DNA from: Clostridium culturomicium | GTDB lineage: Bacteria; Bacillota; Clostridia; Clostridiales; Clostridiaceae | Reading direction: 5' to 3' | DNA: 64,000 nt | Assembly: GCF_000821305.1 (NCBI RefSeq) | Contig: NZ_CCXK01000012.1 | Coordinates: forward strand, 63,191 to 127,190 | The notes under the pieces: model-generated | Databases searched by the model: none | What the model was told of the DNA's origin: nothing | The model's input: only the letters and a program-made list of their open reading frames with translations | Part shown: piece after piece, positions 1 to 8,893 of the stretch | Layout of the letters: each line of letters begins with the position of its first letter | Position numbering within the stretch: position 1 is the first letter of the stretch | Translations under genes and position numbers: made by a program

Positions 1-1
1 T

Positions 2-928
2 GAATTTTCTATAATAATGCTTGATATTGATAAATTTAAAGAAATTAATGATAATTATGGGCATAGAATGGGAGATAAGGTTTTAAGCAAACTATGTAAA
101 ACTGTATTAAATAACATACGTAAAAGTGATGTTATTGGAAGATATGGTGGTGAAGAATTCATTATTGTACTTCCTGACATCGGGGTAAATGATGCAGAGA
201 TTATAGCTGAAAGAATTAGAAATAAAATAATAGAAGAAAAGCTTATGGGTGATAAGCGTGAAGTTACTGTAAGTATGGGGGTTGCAAATTACCCGAAACA
301 TGCAACAACCTATGATGAACTGATTGAAAAATCAGATCAGGCTTTATATGAGGCTAAAAATGGGGGTAGAAATAGAACAAAGGTATGGAATGAATCATTT
401 GGTTACAAGATAAGTACTACAAATAGGTTAAGTGGTATCTTTGTTGGAAATGGTGATCAGGATTATAAGAATGTATCTATAGTAATGGAATTTATTGACC
501 TAATGAATGATGATACTCCAATAAAGGATAAGGTTGTAAATGCAATAAATCGTATATCAGAAATTACTGAAGCAGATAGTTGTATTTTATATATTATTAA
601 CAATAACGAAATAGTTACTCAATATTGCAAGATAAGTGAAAAATGTGGGGACATTGATGAAGAGTATAATATTTCCGTTGTGAAATCAGCAATAAAGTCA
701 AAGGAAAATATTTGTGGAATTGATTGGAATTGTATTAATCAATTAAATAAATCTATGGCAATTCCTGATATTAAGTCTAATATGGTTGTATTGTTAAGAA
801 ATAAAAAAGATATTATTGGAGCCATTCATCTTTCATCCTCAATAAATCATAAGGAATTTAATTATGATCAATTAAATTATATTAATACTTTAGCTAAAAT
901 AATGGTCCCAATGTTAGAGGAGATTTAG
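2..928 (+). CDS. GGDEF-GAF protein (probable diguanylate cyclase), 5' partial
   Basis: The reading frame is open from base 2, so the gene is cut by the window edge. The visible part begins inside a GGDEF domain: a Mg-binding segment (IIMLDIDKFKEIND) followed by the active-site loop GGEEF, and a complete domain end near residue 125. This predicts synthesis of cyclic di-GMP from two GTP. Residues of about 145-303 resemble a GAF sensor domain, unusually placed C-terminal to GGDEF. The N-terminus, probably further sensor domains, is outside the window. The ATG at 17 lies within the conserved domain and is not the true start. No RxxD inhibitory site is obvious just before GGEEF. GGDEF call firm, GAF call inferred. 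Confidence 0.88.
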   Translation, partial: EFSIIMLDIDKFKEINDNYGHRMGDKVLSKLCKTVLNNIRKSDVIGRYGGEEFIIVLPDIGVNDAEIIAERIRNKIIEEKLMGDKREVTVSMGVANYPKHATTYDELIEKSDQALYEAKNGGRNRTKVWNESFGYKISTTNRLSGIFVGNGDQDYKNVSIVMEFIDLMNDDTPIKDKVVNAINRISEITEADSCILYIINNNEIVTQYCKISEKCGDIDEEYNISVVKSAIKSKENICGIDWNCINQLNKSMAIPDIKSNMVVLLRNKKDIIGAIHLSSSINHKEFNYDQLNYINTLAKIMVPMLEEI

Positions 929-964
929 AAGGTAAAGTAGAATAACTAAATTAAAGTAAATTAT

Positions 965-1002
965 AGAGAGTTAATGCTATATGTACTTAGTGTTAACTCT
1001 CT
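965..1002 (+). terminator. Hairpin after the GGDEF gene, possible terminator
   Basis: A perfect 10-bp inverted repeat (AGAGAGTTAA at 965-974 with TTAACTCTCT at 993-1002) around an 18-nt loop. The following bases are A-rich rather than a clear T run, so termination is only likely. Confidence 0.45.
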
Positions 1003-1154
1003 AAAATATTAATTAAATATAATTAGGGAATATTAATATGGTGAAGTTAAATAATATTATAAAGTAAACTATTGAAATAAGATGGAAAAGATTTGAGTTA
1101 TTTAACTTAGAGTACACAGATTAAAGTTACATACGTTTAATTAGGAGGATTAAT

Positions 1155-4082
1155 ATGGAATATACAGTTGGTAAAGTATATCATGGATTTAAATTAGAGA
1201 GGCAAGAGAAAGTAGAAGAGTTAAATTCCATAGCCAGGATATTTGAGCATGAAAAAACAGGAGCAAAGCTTTTACATTTAGAGAATGATGATTCTAATAA
1301 AGTTTTTTCGATTGGATTTAAAACACCGCCAAGTGATGATACTGGTGTAGCTCATATATTAGAGCATAGTGTTTTATGTGGGTCAAAGAAATTTCCTACA
1401 AAGGAGCCTTTTGTTGAGTTAATTAAAGGGTCTTTAAATACATTTTTAAATGCAATGACTTTTAGTGATAAAACAATATACCCATTAGCAAGTAAGAATG
1501 AGAAGGATTTCTTTAACTTAATGGATGTATATTTAGATGCAGTTTTTTATCCTAATATCTATTCTACAAAAGAGATATTAATGCAGGAAGGCTGGCATTA
1601 TGAGTTAGAGAATATTGAAGATGAGTTAACCTATAAAGGTGTTGTTTATAATGAAATGAAGGGAGCCTTTTCTTCTCCAGATGGAGTTTTAATGAGAAAT
1701 ATTCAAGGTTCTTTATTTGAAAACAACACTTATGGATGTGAATCAGGAGGGGATCCAGAGTTTATTCCAGATTTGACACAGGAAGAATTTCTAGGCTTCC
1801 ATACAAAGTATTATCATCCATCAAACAGCTTTATTTTCTTATATGGAGATGGAAATCTTGATAAGATGTTAGCATTTATAAATGATAACTATTTAGTTAA
1901 TTTTGAGAGAAGGGAAGTTAATGCTGAGATTCTTCCAGAGAAGCCATTTAACAAAATGAAGGAAGTTGTTAAGGAATACTCTATTTCAGTAGAAGACTCT
2001 TCAGAAGAAAAAACATTTATGGCTATGAACTTTGTAGCAGGCAGTTCTATGGATGATGAGCTATACTTAGCATTAAGTACTTTAGAATATCTATTATTGG
2101 AAACTCAAGGAGCACCTTTAAAGCAAGCTCTTCTTGATGCTGAATTAGGTAAGGATGTATATGGATACTTTGATGGAAGCATTCTTCAGCCAGTATTCAG
2201 TATAGTTGTTAAGGGCAGTGAGAAAGAGAAAAAGGAAAAGTTTAGGGAAGTTATTTTTGGAACTTTACAAAACCTTGTAGACAACGGGATTGATAAAAAG
2301 CTTGTTGAGGCCTGCGTAAATATTACTGAATTTAAATTGAGAGAATCTGATTTCCAAGGAATGCCTAAAGGTCTTTATTATTATATGACTGCTATGGATA
2401 GTTGGCTTCATGGTGGAGATCCGTTAGTTCATTTAAGATATGAAGAGAATATAGAAAAAATGAAGCAAGGACTTACAACTAATTACTTTGAAAAATTAAT
2501 AGAAAAGTATTTATTAAATAATACACATTCATCTTTATTACTTTTAGTTCCACAGAAGGGCTTAGCTGATGAAAAAGAAGCACAACTAAAGGCGAAACTA
2601 CAGAAATATAAAGAAAGTTTATCTATGGAAGAATTACAGGAAATAGTTAATGAAACTAGGGAATTAATCAAAAGACAAACAACACCAGATTCTCATGAGG
2701 TATTAGAGACTATTCCAGTACTTTCATTAAGTGATATTGATGACAAGGTAGAGGAGCTAAAGGTTGAGGAAACAGAGGCAGAGGGTATAAAGGTTTTATA
2801 TCATGATGTCTTCACCAGTAAAATTGCATATGTATCTTTTATGTTTAACAGTAATTGTGTTAAGGAAGAAGACATACCATATATAAGTTTCCTAGGAACA
2901 CTTCTTGGGAAATTAGATACATCAACATATACTTATGGTGAACTATCTAATGAGGTATTAATAAATACCGGTGGAGTTTATTTCAAGAGTGAGGTTTATG
3001 GAGACAGCAAGGATGTTAACTTATTGAGTCCTTATTTGGAGGGTCACTGTAGCGTTTTAGTTGATAAGCTGCCAGTAGCATTTAACATTATTGCAGATAT
3101 TATGAAAAATACAAAATTTGAAGATAAGAAGAGAATTAGAGAACTGCTAAGAATGTTGATTTCAAGAGTAGAAATGAGATTGTTAGAAAGAGGACATCAA
3201 GTTGCAAGCACAAGATTAGGTTCATATTTCTCACCATCCTATGATTATGTAGAAAAAACTACAGGATATGAATTCTATAGATTCTTAAAAAGCTTAGATG
3301 ATAACTTTGATGAAAAAATAGATAGTACTGTAGGAAAATTAAAAGAGCTAATTAATACTATTTTTAATGTTAATAACTTAATGATTACTGTAACAGGTAA
3401 GGATGAGGAACTAAAAGCTGTTCAAAACAATGTTTCTACTATATTATCAGTTTTATCTACTAATGAAGTTGAAAGATATTCATATGAATTTAAAGAAGAA
3501 AATAAAAAAGAAGGTATGTTAACTCCAGCAAATGTTCAATATGTTGCTAAAGGTTATAACTTTAAGAAATTAGGCTATGAATACACAGGAAAACTTTTAG
3601 TTTTAAAGACTATTATAGGTATGGATTATCTATGGAATAAGGTAAGAGTTCAAGGTGGTGCTTATGGAGCCTTTGCCAATATCTTAAGAAATGGAAATAT
3701 GGTATTTGCAAGCTACAGAGACCCAAATATTAAAGAAACCTTAAAGGCATATGACGAAACTCCAGAGTATGTAAGAAGCTTTGAAACTACGGAGAGAGAA
3801 ATGACTAAGTATATAATTGGAACTATGAGTGAATTAGACTTACCATTAACTCCTTCAATGTCTGGAGAGGTAGCCATAAGCTTATTTTTAAGAAGAATAT
3901 CACATGAAGACAGAGTTAAAGAAAGAAAAGAAGTTTTATCAACTAACATCAAGGATATTAATAATTTTGCAGGAATGATTGAAGATGTATTAAAACAGGA
4001 TTTCGTTGTTGTTCTTGGAAATGATAATAAGATAAAAGAAAATAAAGATATATTTAAAAAGCTTGAGAATGTTTTTAATTAA
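1155..4082 (+). CDS. M16C-family zinc metallopeptidase (presequence-protease-like)
   Basis: A 975-aa protein with the inverted zinc motif HxxEH (H67, E70, H71 in AHILEHSVLCG) that defines M16 peptidases. Its length, with two duplicated M16 halves, fits the single-chain M16C type (PreP/Cym1/HypA-like), which closes around and degrades short unstructured peptides. No signal peptide or membrane segment is visible, so it should be cytoplasmic. The start is supported by an AGGAGG SD seven bases upstream. It stands between a hairpin on the left and the cinA leader on the right and looks monocistronic or loosely linked to cinA. The family is sure; the substrate is unknown. Confidence 0.92.
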   Translation: MEYTVGKVYHGFKLERQEKVEELNSIARIFEHEKTGAKLLHLENDDSNKVFSIGFKTPPSDDTGVAHILEHSVLCGSKKFPTKEPFVELIKGSLNTFLNAMTFSDKTIYPLASKNEKDFFNLMDVYLDAVFYPNIYSTKEILMQEGWHYELENIEDELTYKGVVYNEMKGAFSSPDGVLMRNIQGSLFENNTYGCESGGDPEFIPDLTQEEFLGFHTKYYHPSNSFIFLYGDGNLDKMLAFINDNYLVNFERREVNAEILPEKPFNKMKEVVKEYSISVEDSSEEKTFMAMNFVAGSSMDDELYLALSTLEYLLLETQGAPLKQALLDAELGKDVYGYFDGSILQPVFSIVVKGSEKEKKEKFREVIFGTLQNLVDNGIDKKLVEACVNITEFKLRESDFQGMPKGLYYYMTAMDSWLHGGDPLVHLRYEENIEKMKQGLTTNYFEKLIEKYLLNNTHSSLLLLVPQKGLADEKEAQLKAKLQKYKESLSMEELQEIVNETRELIKRQTTPDSHEVLETIPVLSLSDIDDKVEELKVEETEAEGIKVLYHDVFTSKIAYVSFMFNSNCVKEEDIPYISFLGTLLGKLDTSTYTYGELSNEVLINTGGVYFKSEVYGDSKDVNLLSPYLEGHCSVLVDKLPVAFNIIADIMKNTKFEDKKRIRELLRMLISRVEMRLLERGHQVASTRLGSYFSPSYDYVEKTTGYEFYRFLKSLDDNFDEKIDSTVGKLKELINTIFNVNNLMITVTGKDEELKAVQNNVSTILSVLSTNEVERYSYEFKEENKKEGMLTPANVQYVAKGYNFKKLGYEYTGKLLVLKTIIGMDYLWNKVRVQGGAYGAFANILRNGNMVFASYRDPNIKETLKAYDETPEYVRSFETTEREMTKYIIGTMSELDLPLTPSMSGEVAISLFLRRISHEDRVKERKEVLSTNIKDINNFAGMIEDVLKQDFVVVLGNDNKIKENKDIFKKLENVFN

Positions 4083-4137
4083 GGGGGGGAGTTTTTTAAT
4101 GAGAAGTTCTTAATGAGCTTCTCATTAAATTTTATTT
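4083..4137 (+). promoter_or_regulatory. cinA leader: strong SD, hairpin, then start codon
   Basis: A G-rich SD (4083-4090) is followed by a hairpin with an 11-bp stem (TTAATGAGAAG at 4096-4106, CTTCTCATTAA at 4118-4128) and then an AT-rich stretch to the cinA ATG at 4138. No SD lies between hairpin and ATG. A five-codon ORF (ATG at 4099, stop 4111-4113) sits directly behind the SD. The hairpin plus the ATTTTATTT tail could also act as a terminator for the peptidase gene. Confidence 0.55.
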
Positions 4138-5364
4138 ATGAGATGTGAAATACTTGCTGTAGGAACAGAAATATTATTAGGTGATATAGTAAATACAAAT
4201 GCTCAGTATATATCAAAACGACTTAGTGAAGAAGGCATATTTGTTTATCATCAATCTGTAATAGGGGATAACCCAGAAAGATTAAAACAAGCTTATGAGC
4301 TTGCTTTTTCAAGAGCAGATTTAGTTATAACAACTGGAGGCTTAGGGCCAACAAAGGATGACTTAACAAAGGAGATTGCCTTTGAGTACTTTGGAATGAG
4401 GTCTGTTTGTCACGAGGAATCTTTAAATCAAATAAAGGAATACTTTGAAAAAATTAATAAGCCATTAGGAAAGACTAATGAAAAACAGGCATATTTCCCA
4501 GAGGAAGCCATTGTTTTAAAAAATAATAATGGAACTGCTCCAGGTTGTATCCTTGAAGAAGCAGGTAAGGTTTTAGTTATGCTTCCGGGACCTCCAAGAG
4601 AGATGAAAGCAATGTTTGAGGAAAGTGTAATTCCATACTTAAGAAAATATTCTAAAGAGATTTTAGTTTCTAAAATACTTAGAGTTATTGGTGTTGGAGA
4701 AAGCGCTGCTGCTGAACTTATTGGTGATTTAATAGACAATGAAAATCCAACAGTGGCACCTTATGCAAAAGAAGGAGAAATGATTTTCAGAATTACAGCC
4801 AGAGCTGAAAGTGAAGAAGTTGCTAATAAGTTAATTGCTCCAGTAGAAGCTGAGATAAGAAGTATATTAGGTGACAACATTTATGGAGAAGGAGAAACTA
4901 CTTTAGAGGATGTACTTGGAAGTATATTAGTTGGAAAAGGATTAACTATAGCTACTGCAGAATCATGTACAGGTGGTATGGTAGCTGCAAGATTAATTAA
5001 CTATCCAGGAATATCAGCAAGCATTCTTGAGGGTGCTGTAACCTATAGTAATGAAGCTAAAATAAGAAGGCTTGGGGTTAAGGAAGAAACCTTAAATAGT
5101 TTCGGAGCTGTAAGCGAGGAAACAGCAATAGAAATGGCTAAGGGAATTGCAAGCACTTCAGGAGCTGATATAGGAATAGCTACAACTGGAATAGCAGGAC
5201 CAGGAGGAGGAACAGAGGAAAAACCTGTGGGTCTTGTTTATATTGCAGTATATTATAATAATGAAGTTGAAGTAAGAAAATTAAACTTATCTGGAAATAG
5301 GCAAAGAGTAAGAGAAAGAGCAGCTACAGCTGTTATAGATATGGTTAGAAGAAAATTATTATAA
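4138..5364 (+). CDS. cinA: CinA-like protein (MoCF domain + nicotinamide-nucleotide amidase domain)
   Basis: A 408-aa protein of normal CinA length. The N-terminal MoCF/COG1058 domain opens with EILAVGTEILLGDIVNTNAQ and carries TTGGLGPTKDD. The C-terminal CinA domain (from about residue 250) has TAESCTGGMVAARL and GIAGPGGGTEEKPVG, as in enzymes that deamidate nicotinamide mononucleotide in pyridine-nucleotide salvage. Some CinA proteins are also linked to competence or DNA damage; nothing here shows which role applies. The ATG at 4138 aligns with the family N-terminus even though the SD is displaced by a hairpin. An intrinsic terminator follows immediately. Confidence 0.95.
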   Translation: MRCEILAVGTEILLGDIVNTNAQYISKRLSEEGIFVYHQSVIGDNPERLKQAYELAFSRADLVITTGGLGPTKDDLTKEIAFEYFGMRSVCHEESLNQIKEYFEKINKPLGKTNEKQAYFPEEAIVLKNNNGTAPGCILEEAGKVLVMLPGPPREMKAMFEESVIPYLRKYSKEILVSKILRVIGVGESAAAELIGDLIDNENPTVAPYAKEGEMIFRITARAESEEVANKLIAPVEAEIRSILGDNIYGEGETTLEDVLGSILVGKGLTIATAESCTGGMVAARLINYPGISASILEGAVTYSNEAKIRRLGVKEETLNSFGAVSEETAIEMAKGIASTSGADIGIATTGIAGPGGGTEEKPVGLVYIAVYYNNEVEVRKLNLSGNRQRVRERAATAVIDMVRRKLL

Positions 5365-5365
5365 A

Positions 5366-5405
5366 AAATAAGCATCCCGTAGGTTGGGGATGCTTATTTC
5401 TTTTT
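5366..5405. terminator. Bidirectional intrinsic terminator between cinA and the subtilase gene
   Basis: Stem AAATAAGCATCCC (5366-5378) pairs with GGGATGCTTATTT (5387-5399). T-rich tails follow on both strands. The right arm includes the last codons of the minus-strand subtilase gene. Confidence 0.9.
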
Positions 5406-6659
5406 ATCATTATTGACTTGAAGAACGTTATTTGTAATCTTTAAGTTATTTATTAGATTAGATACGTTTATATATCCATGGCCTTGTTTATATTTTTTAT
5501 CTTTTATTAATACAGAATTTATTTTAAGTAAGGAATATATGTCATCAAAGGTATAATCATTATTACACTGTAATAAAAGAGCACAGACACCAGTGATAAA
5601 ACCACAGGCGATGGAGGTTCCGCTTAAAACTGTGTAAGGTGTCGTAAGGGGATGAGGATATATTTTTTCACCATCACGTTCTGAAATGTAATTTTTATCC
5701 GTATTTAGTGAAAGCACATCATCACTTGCAGCAACAAAATCAGGTTTCTTTAAAATTTTTGTTGAACCGCAGCAAGAGTATTCACTTACAAGGTAAGTTG
5801 AATTAGTATTAATACCTCCGATAGTAAGAACTTTATCAGATAATGCGATACCTCTAATGGTGTCTTCTTTACTTTCATTGTTACCAGAGGGAACAATGAT
5901 GAGTATGTTTTTATTTTTAAACATTGTAAACATCTTATCGTAAAGTGAAAGTATAGTTTTATTTAAGGTTGGAACCTCAAAGGGAGCACAAATAATTTTT
6001 ATATTGAATTCTTCGATTAGATTATAAAGCTGTTCAAAAGCATAAAGGGTGGAGGAAACATATCCTTTACCAAACTTATTGAAGGCTTTAATCATGATCA
6101 GATCACTATCTGTAGCAATTCCTCTTTGTTTAATGTTTTTGCTTGTGTTATTTTCACCACATAAAAGTCCAGAAATAAAGGTTCCGTGGCCATTGTCATC
6201 ATAAGGAAATGTAATGTTATTTATTACATCCACAAATTTTTTTACTTTGTTTGAAGGTGTAGATAGATCAATATGAGGATAAACACCGCTATCAATGATG
6301 CCTATACCAATTCCTTTTCCGGAAATCTTCTTTTCCTTTAGAAGAGTATAGTTTTTGTTTTCTAAGAAGATTCCATTAGCGTGAAGGATATTTTTACTGC
6401 ATAAGTAAGCAGATTCATCTAAACATACATACTTTACATCAGGAAGCTCTAACATTCGTTTAAGTCCTCGTTTATTAATTACAACGCAGATACAATTGAT
6501 AGATTTAATATCATATATAACTTCGCCCTTAAAAGAACGTACTTTTTTTTCGATAGAACCTGAAATGCTTCCATACTGTATAATAACTCTATAATTGTTA
6601 TAGAGATTTTCTTCAACTATATTTTTAAGAAGAGGGTCCATTTTTTTGCTAAAAAACAT
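5394..6659 (-). CDS. Subtilisin-family (S8) serine protease without signal peptide
   Basis: The catalytic triad is visible: Asp in GIGIIDSGVYPH (about residue 123), His in DDNGHGTFISG (about 158) and Ser in LSGTSIACG (about 350). Residues 1-95 resemble an I9-like propeptide/inhibitor domain. There is no signal peptide or membrane segment, so the enzyme looks intracellular or is exported by an unusual route. I place the start at 6659, not at the ATG at 6677, because an AGGAGT SD (6666-6671) lies six bases before 6659; this gives 421 aa. It resembles intracellular subtilases or Csp-type germination proteases only generally, and I cannot assign it to either. Transcribed alone, it shares a terminator with cinA. 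Confidence 0.88.
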   Translation of the reverse strand: MFFSKKMDPLLKNIVEENLYNNYRVIIQYGSISGSIEKKVRSFKGEVIYDIKSINCICVVINKRGLKRMLELPDVKYVCLDESAYLCSKNILHANGIFLENKNYTLLKEKKISGKGIGIGIIDSGVYPHIDLSTPSNKVKKFVDVINNITFPYDDNGHGTFISGLLCGENNTSKNIKQRGIATDSDLIMIKAFNKFGKGYVSSTLYAFEQLYNLIEEFNIKIICAPFEVPTLNKTILSLYDKMFTMFKNKNILIIVPSGNNESKEDTIRGIALSDKVLTIGGINTNSTYLVSEYSCCGSTKILKKPDFVAASDDVLSLNTDKNYISERDGEKIYPHPLTTPYTVLSGTSIACGFITGVCALLLQCNNDYTFDDIYSLLKINSVLIKDKKYKQGHGYINVSNLINNLKITNNVLQVNNDKKK

Positions 6660-6744
6660 AGAAGTACTCCTATACATACTTATTTCACTTATTAGTATAT
6701 GTAAGTGGCAAACATTTGTTAAAGCTTTTAAAAAGATAAAAAAT

Positions 6745-6777
6745 AAAGCTAAGGATTGTTAATTAATCCTTAACTTT
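6745..6777 (-). terminator. Terminator downstream of the LysR gene
   Basis: TAAGGATT (6750-6757) pairs with AATCCTTA (6765-6772), with extra AAAG/CTTT pairing outside. On the minus strand a T-rich tail follows. Confidence 0.75.
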
Positions 6778-6805
6778 AGATAATTTATATATAATAAAAT
6801 ATATT

Positions 6806-7702
6806 TTATATTTTAAGATTAAACTCGTCTATACACATATTAAAGAAGGCTTTAGCAGTAGGAGTCAATGTGCGTTTAGAACTTACTACTAAAAAAATGT
6901 TTCTTTTTAAATCAATATCCTGAATTCTGCTAAAGCGAATAGCATCATTTAAAATGGATTCATCAAACAAGCTTTTGCTAATAATTGAAATACCAAAGCC
7001 AAGGCTTACAAATTTAAGCTGACAATGAATGTTATCAACCTCACAAATTGTTTTTAATTTACTTAAGTCTATATTATGTCCTTGGAAATTATCCTCTAGA
7101 GTTTGTCTTGTGGCAGATTCTTTTTCACGGATAATAAATGGATATTTAACAACTTCATCTATAGTTAACACTTCAGGCAGGTTTAATTTTGAACTTGAAA
7201 TAACAACAAGTTCATCTTCTATGATTTTGTAACTGTTTATTTTAGGATTATCTATATTTGTCCCAACCAATCCGATTTCGCAGTTTAAATCAATTATGTC
7301 ATTTATTATCTTACAGGAACCTTGTTCCTTAATGTTAAATTTTACAGTTGGGTAAAGTTCGCTAAATTTTGAAACCAATGAAGGTAACAGTGAGTTACAT
7401 GGCGTTGTGCTTGCTGATAAATTTAAAACACCAGAAATGTTATTGTTAAAGTTAGCTAAATCAGCAATAGCATTGTTTCTAGTATTAATTATATCATTTG
7501 CATATTGAAGGAAGGATTCCCCAACGGGAGTTAAGTTAACCTCTTTTGAAGTTCGGTCAAATAACTGTATATTAAGTTCACGTTCAAGACTTGAAATATG
7601 AGAGCTTATTGTTGGTTGAGAAAGGTAAATGGCATTTGCAGCTTTTGAAAAACTTTTAAGCTTGGACACTGTAATAAATGCTTCTAATTGTTTAAAGTCC
7701 AT
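6806..7702 (-). CDS. LysR-family transcriptional regulator
   Basis: A 298-aa protein with the typical N-terminal winged helix-turn-helix (FKQLEAFITVSKLKSFSKAA, then YLSQPTISSHISSLE, residues 3-60) and a substrate-binding domain from about residue 90 for an unknown co-inducer. Length is normal. A GAGGAGG SD precedes the start. It lies 88 bp downstream of the DMT-family gene on the same strand, so that gene is a plausible target or operon partner, but the ligand cannot be read from the sequence. A terminator follows. Confidence 0.93.
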   Translation of the reverse strand: MDFKQLEAFITVSKLKSFSKAANAIYLSQPTISSHISSLERELNIQLFDRTSKEVNLTPVGESFLQYANDIINTRNNAIADLANFNNNISGVLNLSASTTPCNSLLPSLVSKFSELYPTVKFNIKEQGSCKIINDIIDLNCEIGLVGTNIDNPKINSYKIIEDELVVISSSKLNLPEVLTIDEVVKYPFIIREKESATRQTLEDNFQGHNIDLSKLKTICEVDNIHCQLKFVSLGFGISIISKSLFDESILNDAIRFSRIQDIDLKRNIFLVVSSKRTLTPTAKAFFNMCIDEFNLKI

Positions 7703-7790
7703 AGATTGCCTCCTCTAGTAATATATTAATTATCATTACTATTAACATATAAATTACTTATTGGGACACAAAAAATAGAAAAGATAGGGA

Positions 7791-8225
7791 CTATCCTTTC
7801 CATTTAAAAATAATGATTCCTGTTATCATTACAGCAACACCAATGATTTGACGGATAACAGAGGTATGAACAACTTCAGCTCCGAACCAGCCAAAGTGAT
7901 TTATAAGAGCAGCAGCTATGAGCTGTGCAACTAAGATGGTAGCGACCGCAACGGCAGGCCCTAAGTCAGACATGCTTTGAATAACTGTAAAGGTAATTAC
8001 CGTTCCAAGTACACCAGCTAAAAGATATAGCTTGTTAGCATCTCTTAAGTTTTTAAAGTTTCCATCTCCTGCAAAAAATAATACGATTAAAGCTGTTAAA
8101 AGTGCAATGCCTTGAGTAAGTACGGTTGTTTCCCAAACTCCAATTTTTTTTGTAAGCTGAGTATTGAAAACTCCTTGAACACTCATAGCTACCCCTGAAA
8201 TAATAGAAAATATTATACCCCACAT
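7791..8225 (-). CDS. DMT-superfamily membrane protein (DUF606/YdcZ-like)
   Basis: A small hydrophobic protein with about five membrane helices and glycine-rich segments, typical of the YdcZ/DUF606 half-size branch of the drug/metabolite transporter superfamily. Such proteins probably work as dimers; the substrate is unknown. I choose the ATG at 8225 (144 aa, beginning MWGIIFSIISG) because the sequence GGTGAT, complementary to the 16S rRNA tail, lies seven bases upstream; the in-frame ATG at 8240 overlaps a poorer site. The gene lies just upstream of the LysR regulator in the same direction. Confidence 0.82.
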   Translation of the reverse strand: MWGIIFSIISGVAMSVQGVFNTQLTKKIGVWETTVLTQGIALLTALIVLFFAGDGNFKNLRDANKLYLLAGVLGTVITFTVIQSMSDLGPAVAVATILVAQLIAAALINHFGWFGAEVVHTSVIRQIIGVAVMITGIIIFKWKG

Positions 8226-8344
8226 AGAGCAAATCACCATCCTTTGAGATTAGTTTGCCCTATAGAGGGTATATTTATTTAAATTTAATAATCATTATTT
8301 TAATAATGGTTTATTTTTTTGCCCAACAATATTGTTTAGTTGAT

Positions 8345-8893
8345 TTAAAACTCTTTTAAGCTATAGCTTTTTACTATAGTATCTTTTCTGTTGTTAAGCT
8401 GCTTCCAAATTTCAATTTTATCTATTTTAGTAAAATTGATTAATTCAGTTTTTTCTTTTGATGTATCTAAGGCAAATGAATTATTTGAATATGCTTTTCT
8501 AATTGCATTATTAGCATTTGAGATTGGCATATTGAAATATGCAAAGCTTGAAAAATCCTTTGCATTTATACCGTGAGTATCAAGCATATCAAATAAACTT
8601 CTAGAAATTTTATTTATATATCCTTTATCCTTAACTTTTAAATTTACAGTATTAGATGTATCGTTAATATATATATCATTATCTATTCCAACTCTAAATT
8701 TCTTGTAAGGAGATATGATTTTTTTTATTATTTCATCTAATTTATCAAATTCAGCATTATTGATAGAGCCTAGAGGGATATAAAGATTATTTATATTCTT
8801 ATACACTCTATATTTTTTATTTAAAAACTTTTGAATAGTTTGAATTTCATAAGTAAATTCATTGTCTATGGTCGCAACTAAATAATATTTCAT
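8345..8893 (-). CDS. Hypothetical protein, 2H-phosphoesterase-like fold without the HxT motifs
   Basis: A 182-aa soluble protein with no sure relative. The order of predicted strands and helices (KYYLVATIDNEF, then a helix, then NNLYIPLGSI, and later FSSFAYFNMPIS) recalls the 2'-5' RNA ligase/2H phosphoesterase family, but both positions where HxT/S would sit read IPL and FNM. If it belongs there, it has lost catalysis and may only bind RNA or nucleotides. An AGGAGG SD precedes the ATG. Its leader carries a copy of the nested hairpin element at 8952-8990. The fold assignment is tentative; the gene itself is well supported. Confidence 0.6.
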   Translation of the reverse strand: MKYYLVATIDNEFTYEIQTIQKFLNKKYRVYKNINNLYIPLGSINNAEFDKLDEIIKKIISPYKKFRVGIDNDIYINDTSNTVNLKVKDKGYINKISRSLFDMLDTHGINAKDFSSFAYFNMPISNANNAIRKAYSNNSFALDTSKEKTELINFTKIDKIEIWKQLNNRKDTIVKSYSLKEF

